Shown one piece after another: positions 63,838 through 64,000 of a stretch of DNA of 64,000 nucleotides. Source of the stretch: Flavobacteriales bacterium (GTDB taxonomy: Bacteria; Bacteroidota; Bacteroidia; Flavobacteriales_C; GCA-002722245); assembly GCA_002722245.1 (NCBI GenBank), contig PBLA01000018.1, positions 62,001 through 126,000 on the forward strand, given 5' to 3'. The notes beneath the pieces were generated by a model. The model had not been told where the DNA came from. It saw only the letters and a program-made list of their open reading frames with translations, and searched no databases. The translations under genes were made by a program, and so were the position numbers. Every line of letters starts with the position of its first letter. Within the stretch, counting starts at the first letter, position 1.

Positions 63838-64000
63838 ATGAGCGAAAGGATACTCAAAGCATTAATGCAACTTTTTGCACTTGTTGCCAAAGTAGACAGT
63901 GTAAATAATGATGGAAGGTCTGTTGTTGAAACTTTTTTGAAACAACAACTTAACGCTGAACTGGTAACTCAATATCTTGAGCTCTTCGAAGAATACCTTG
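63838..64000 (+). CDS. N-terminal part of a larger protein, truncated by the window edge
   Basis: An ATG at 63838 opens a frame that stays open to the end of the window (54 codons). The visible part is a helical stretch with Leu/Phe/Ala content (ALMQLFALVAKVDSV, then VVETFLKQQLNAEL, YLELFEEYL). It resembles the TerB-like N-terminal region I associate with large Bacteroidota proteins that carry ABC ATPase domains further on. That is only a recollection of the pattern; the identity cannot be settled from 54 residues. Confidence 0.5.
   Translation, partial: MSERILKALMQLFALVAKVDSVNNDGRSVVETFLKQQLNAELVTQYLELFEEYL

Overview
The window is a piece of an AT-rich, gene-dense chromosome from a member of the Bacteroidota, most likely Flavobacteriales (a Crocinitomicaceae/Cryomorphaceae-like marine gliding lineage). 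The evidence is: type IX secretion (T9SS) C-terminal sorting domains of both type A (GH18 protein) and type B (1226-aa protein); the DUF3822-rsmD-coaD gene order; an atpD-atpC pair away from the other ATP synthase genes; TAnnTTTG-type promoter boxes; frequent lack of Shine-Dalgarno sequences; and many small lipoproteins. I see no rRNA, tRNA, CRISPR array, insertion sequence, phage or plasmid module. It reads as ordinary core chromosome with some poorly described envelope gene sets.

Layout. 1-5.8 kb (minus): a probable tiny lipoprotein, an M42 aminopeptidase, and a tightly overlapping exporter operon (two FtsX-type permeases, one ATPase, one outer-membrane barrel). 5.8-8 kb: trhO, a small hypothetical gene and inorganic pyrophosphatase. 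8.3-16.9 kb: two convergent, highly repetitive exported proteins, a 596-aa MORN/YwqK-repeat protein and a 2246-aa Lys/Glu/Arg-rich coiled-coil protein. 17-19.6 kb: rplS with a strong terminator, a polytopic membrane protein and a MepA-like lipoprotein peptidase. 19.6-29.8 kb: a RecD/Pif1-like helicase, the hypothetical-DUF3822-rsmD-coaD-TlpA-like run, a HAD phosphatase, TerB-DnaJ plus a XerD-type recombinase, and an LRR protein plus ribF. 29.9-32.5 kb: atpD-atpC and a Prx6-type peroxiredoxin. 32.6-37.1 kb: a small exported protein, an M20 dipeptidase and an orphan RnfD/NqrB-like membrane protein paired with a DUF2330 protein. 37.2-41 kb: a large T9SS type B surface protein.

41.1-48.4 kb (all minus): a MazG-like protein, outer-membrane and periplasmic proteins (DUF6268, DUF2147, lipoproteins), a methyltransferase, and a compact five-gene unit: two lipoproteins with helical LGRxP-like repeats, a Tat-exported alkaline-phosphatase-superfamily protein, a lipoprotein with a CX4CH haem-like motif, and a small lipoprotein. 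In overall form this unit resembles the planctomycete cytochrome/DUF1553/DUF1501 cassettes, but with miniaturised partners. It is the best candidate here for an undescribed system. 48.5-52.7 kb: a T9SS-secreted GH18 protein and a membrane-anchored protein with a C-terminal propeller-like half. 52.8-58.7 kb: pyruvate dehydrogenase E1 beta, etfB-etfA, a bifunctional nuclease, thyA-folA and a lipoprotein. 58.7-64 kb: pfkA-priA (minus), then a lipoprotein, a small exported protein and the first 54 codons of a larger gene cut by the window edge.

Functionally, housekeeping genes (ATP synthase, PDH, ETF, folate/dTMP, FAD and CoA synthesis, glycolysis, replication restart, rRNA/tRNA modification) alternate with envelope and secreted proteins. 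Coordinates of short sites were read by eye. Functional calls come from recognised motifs, not from database searches.
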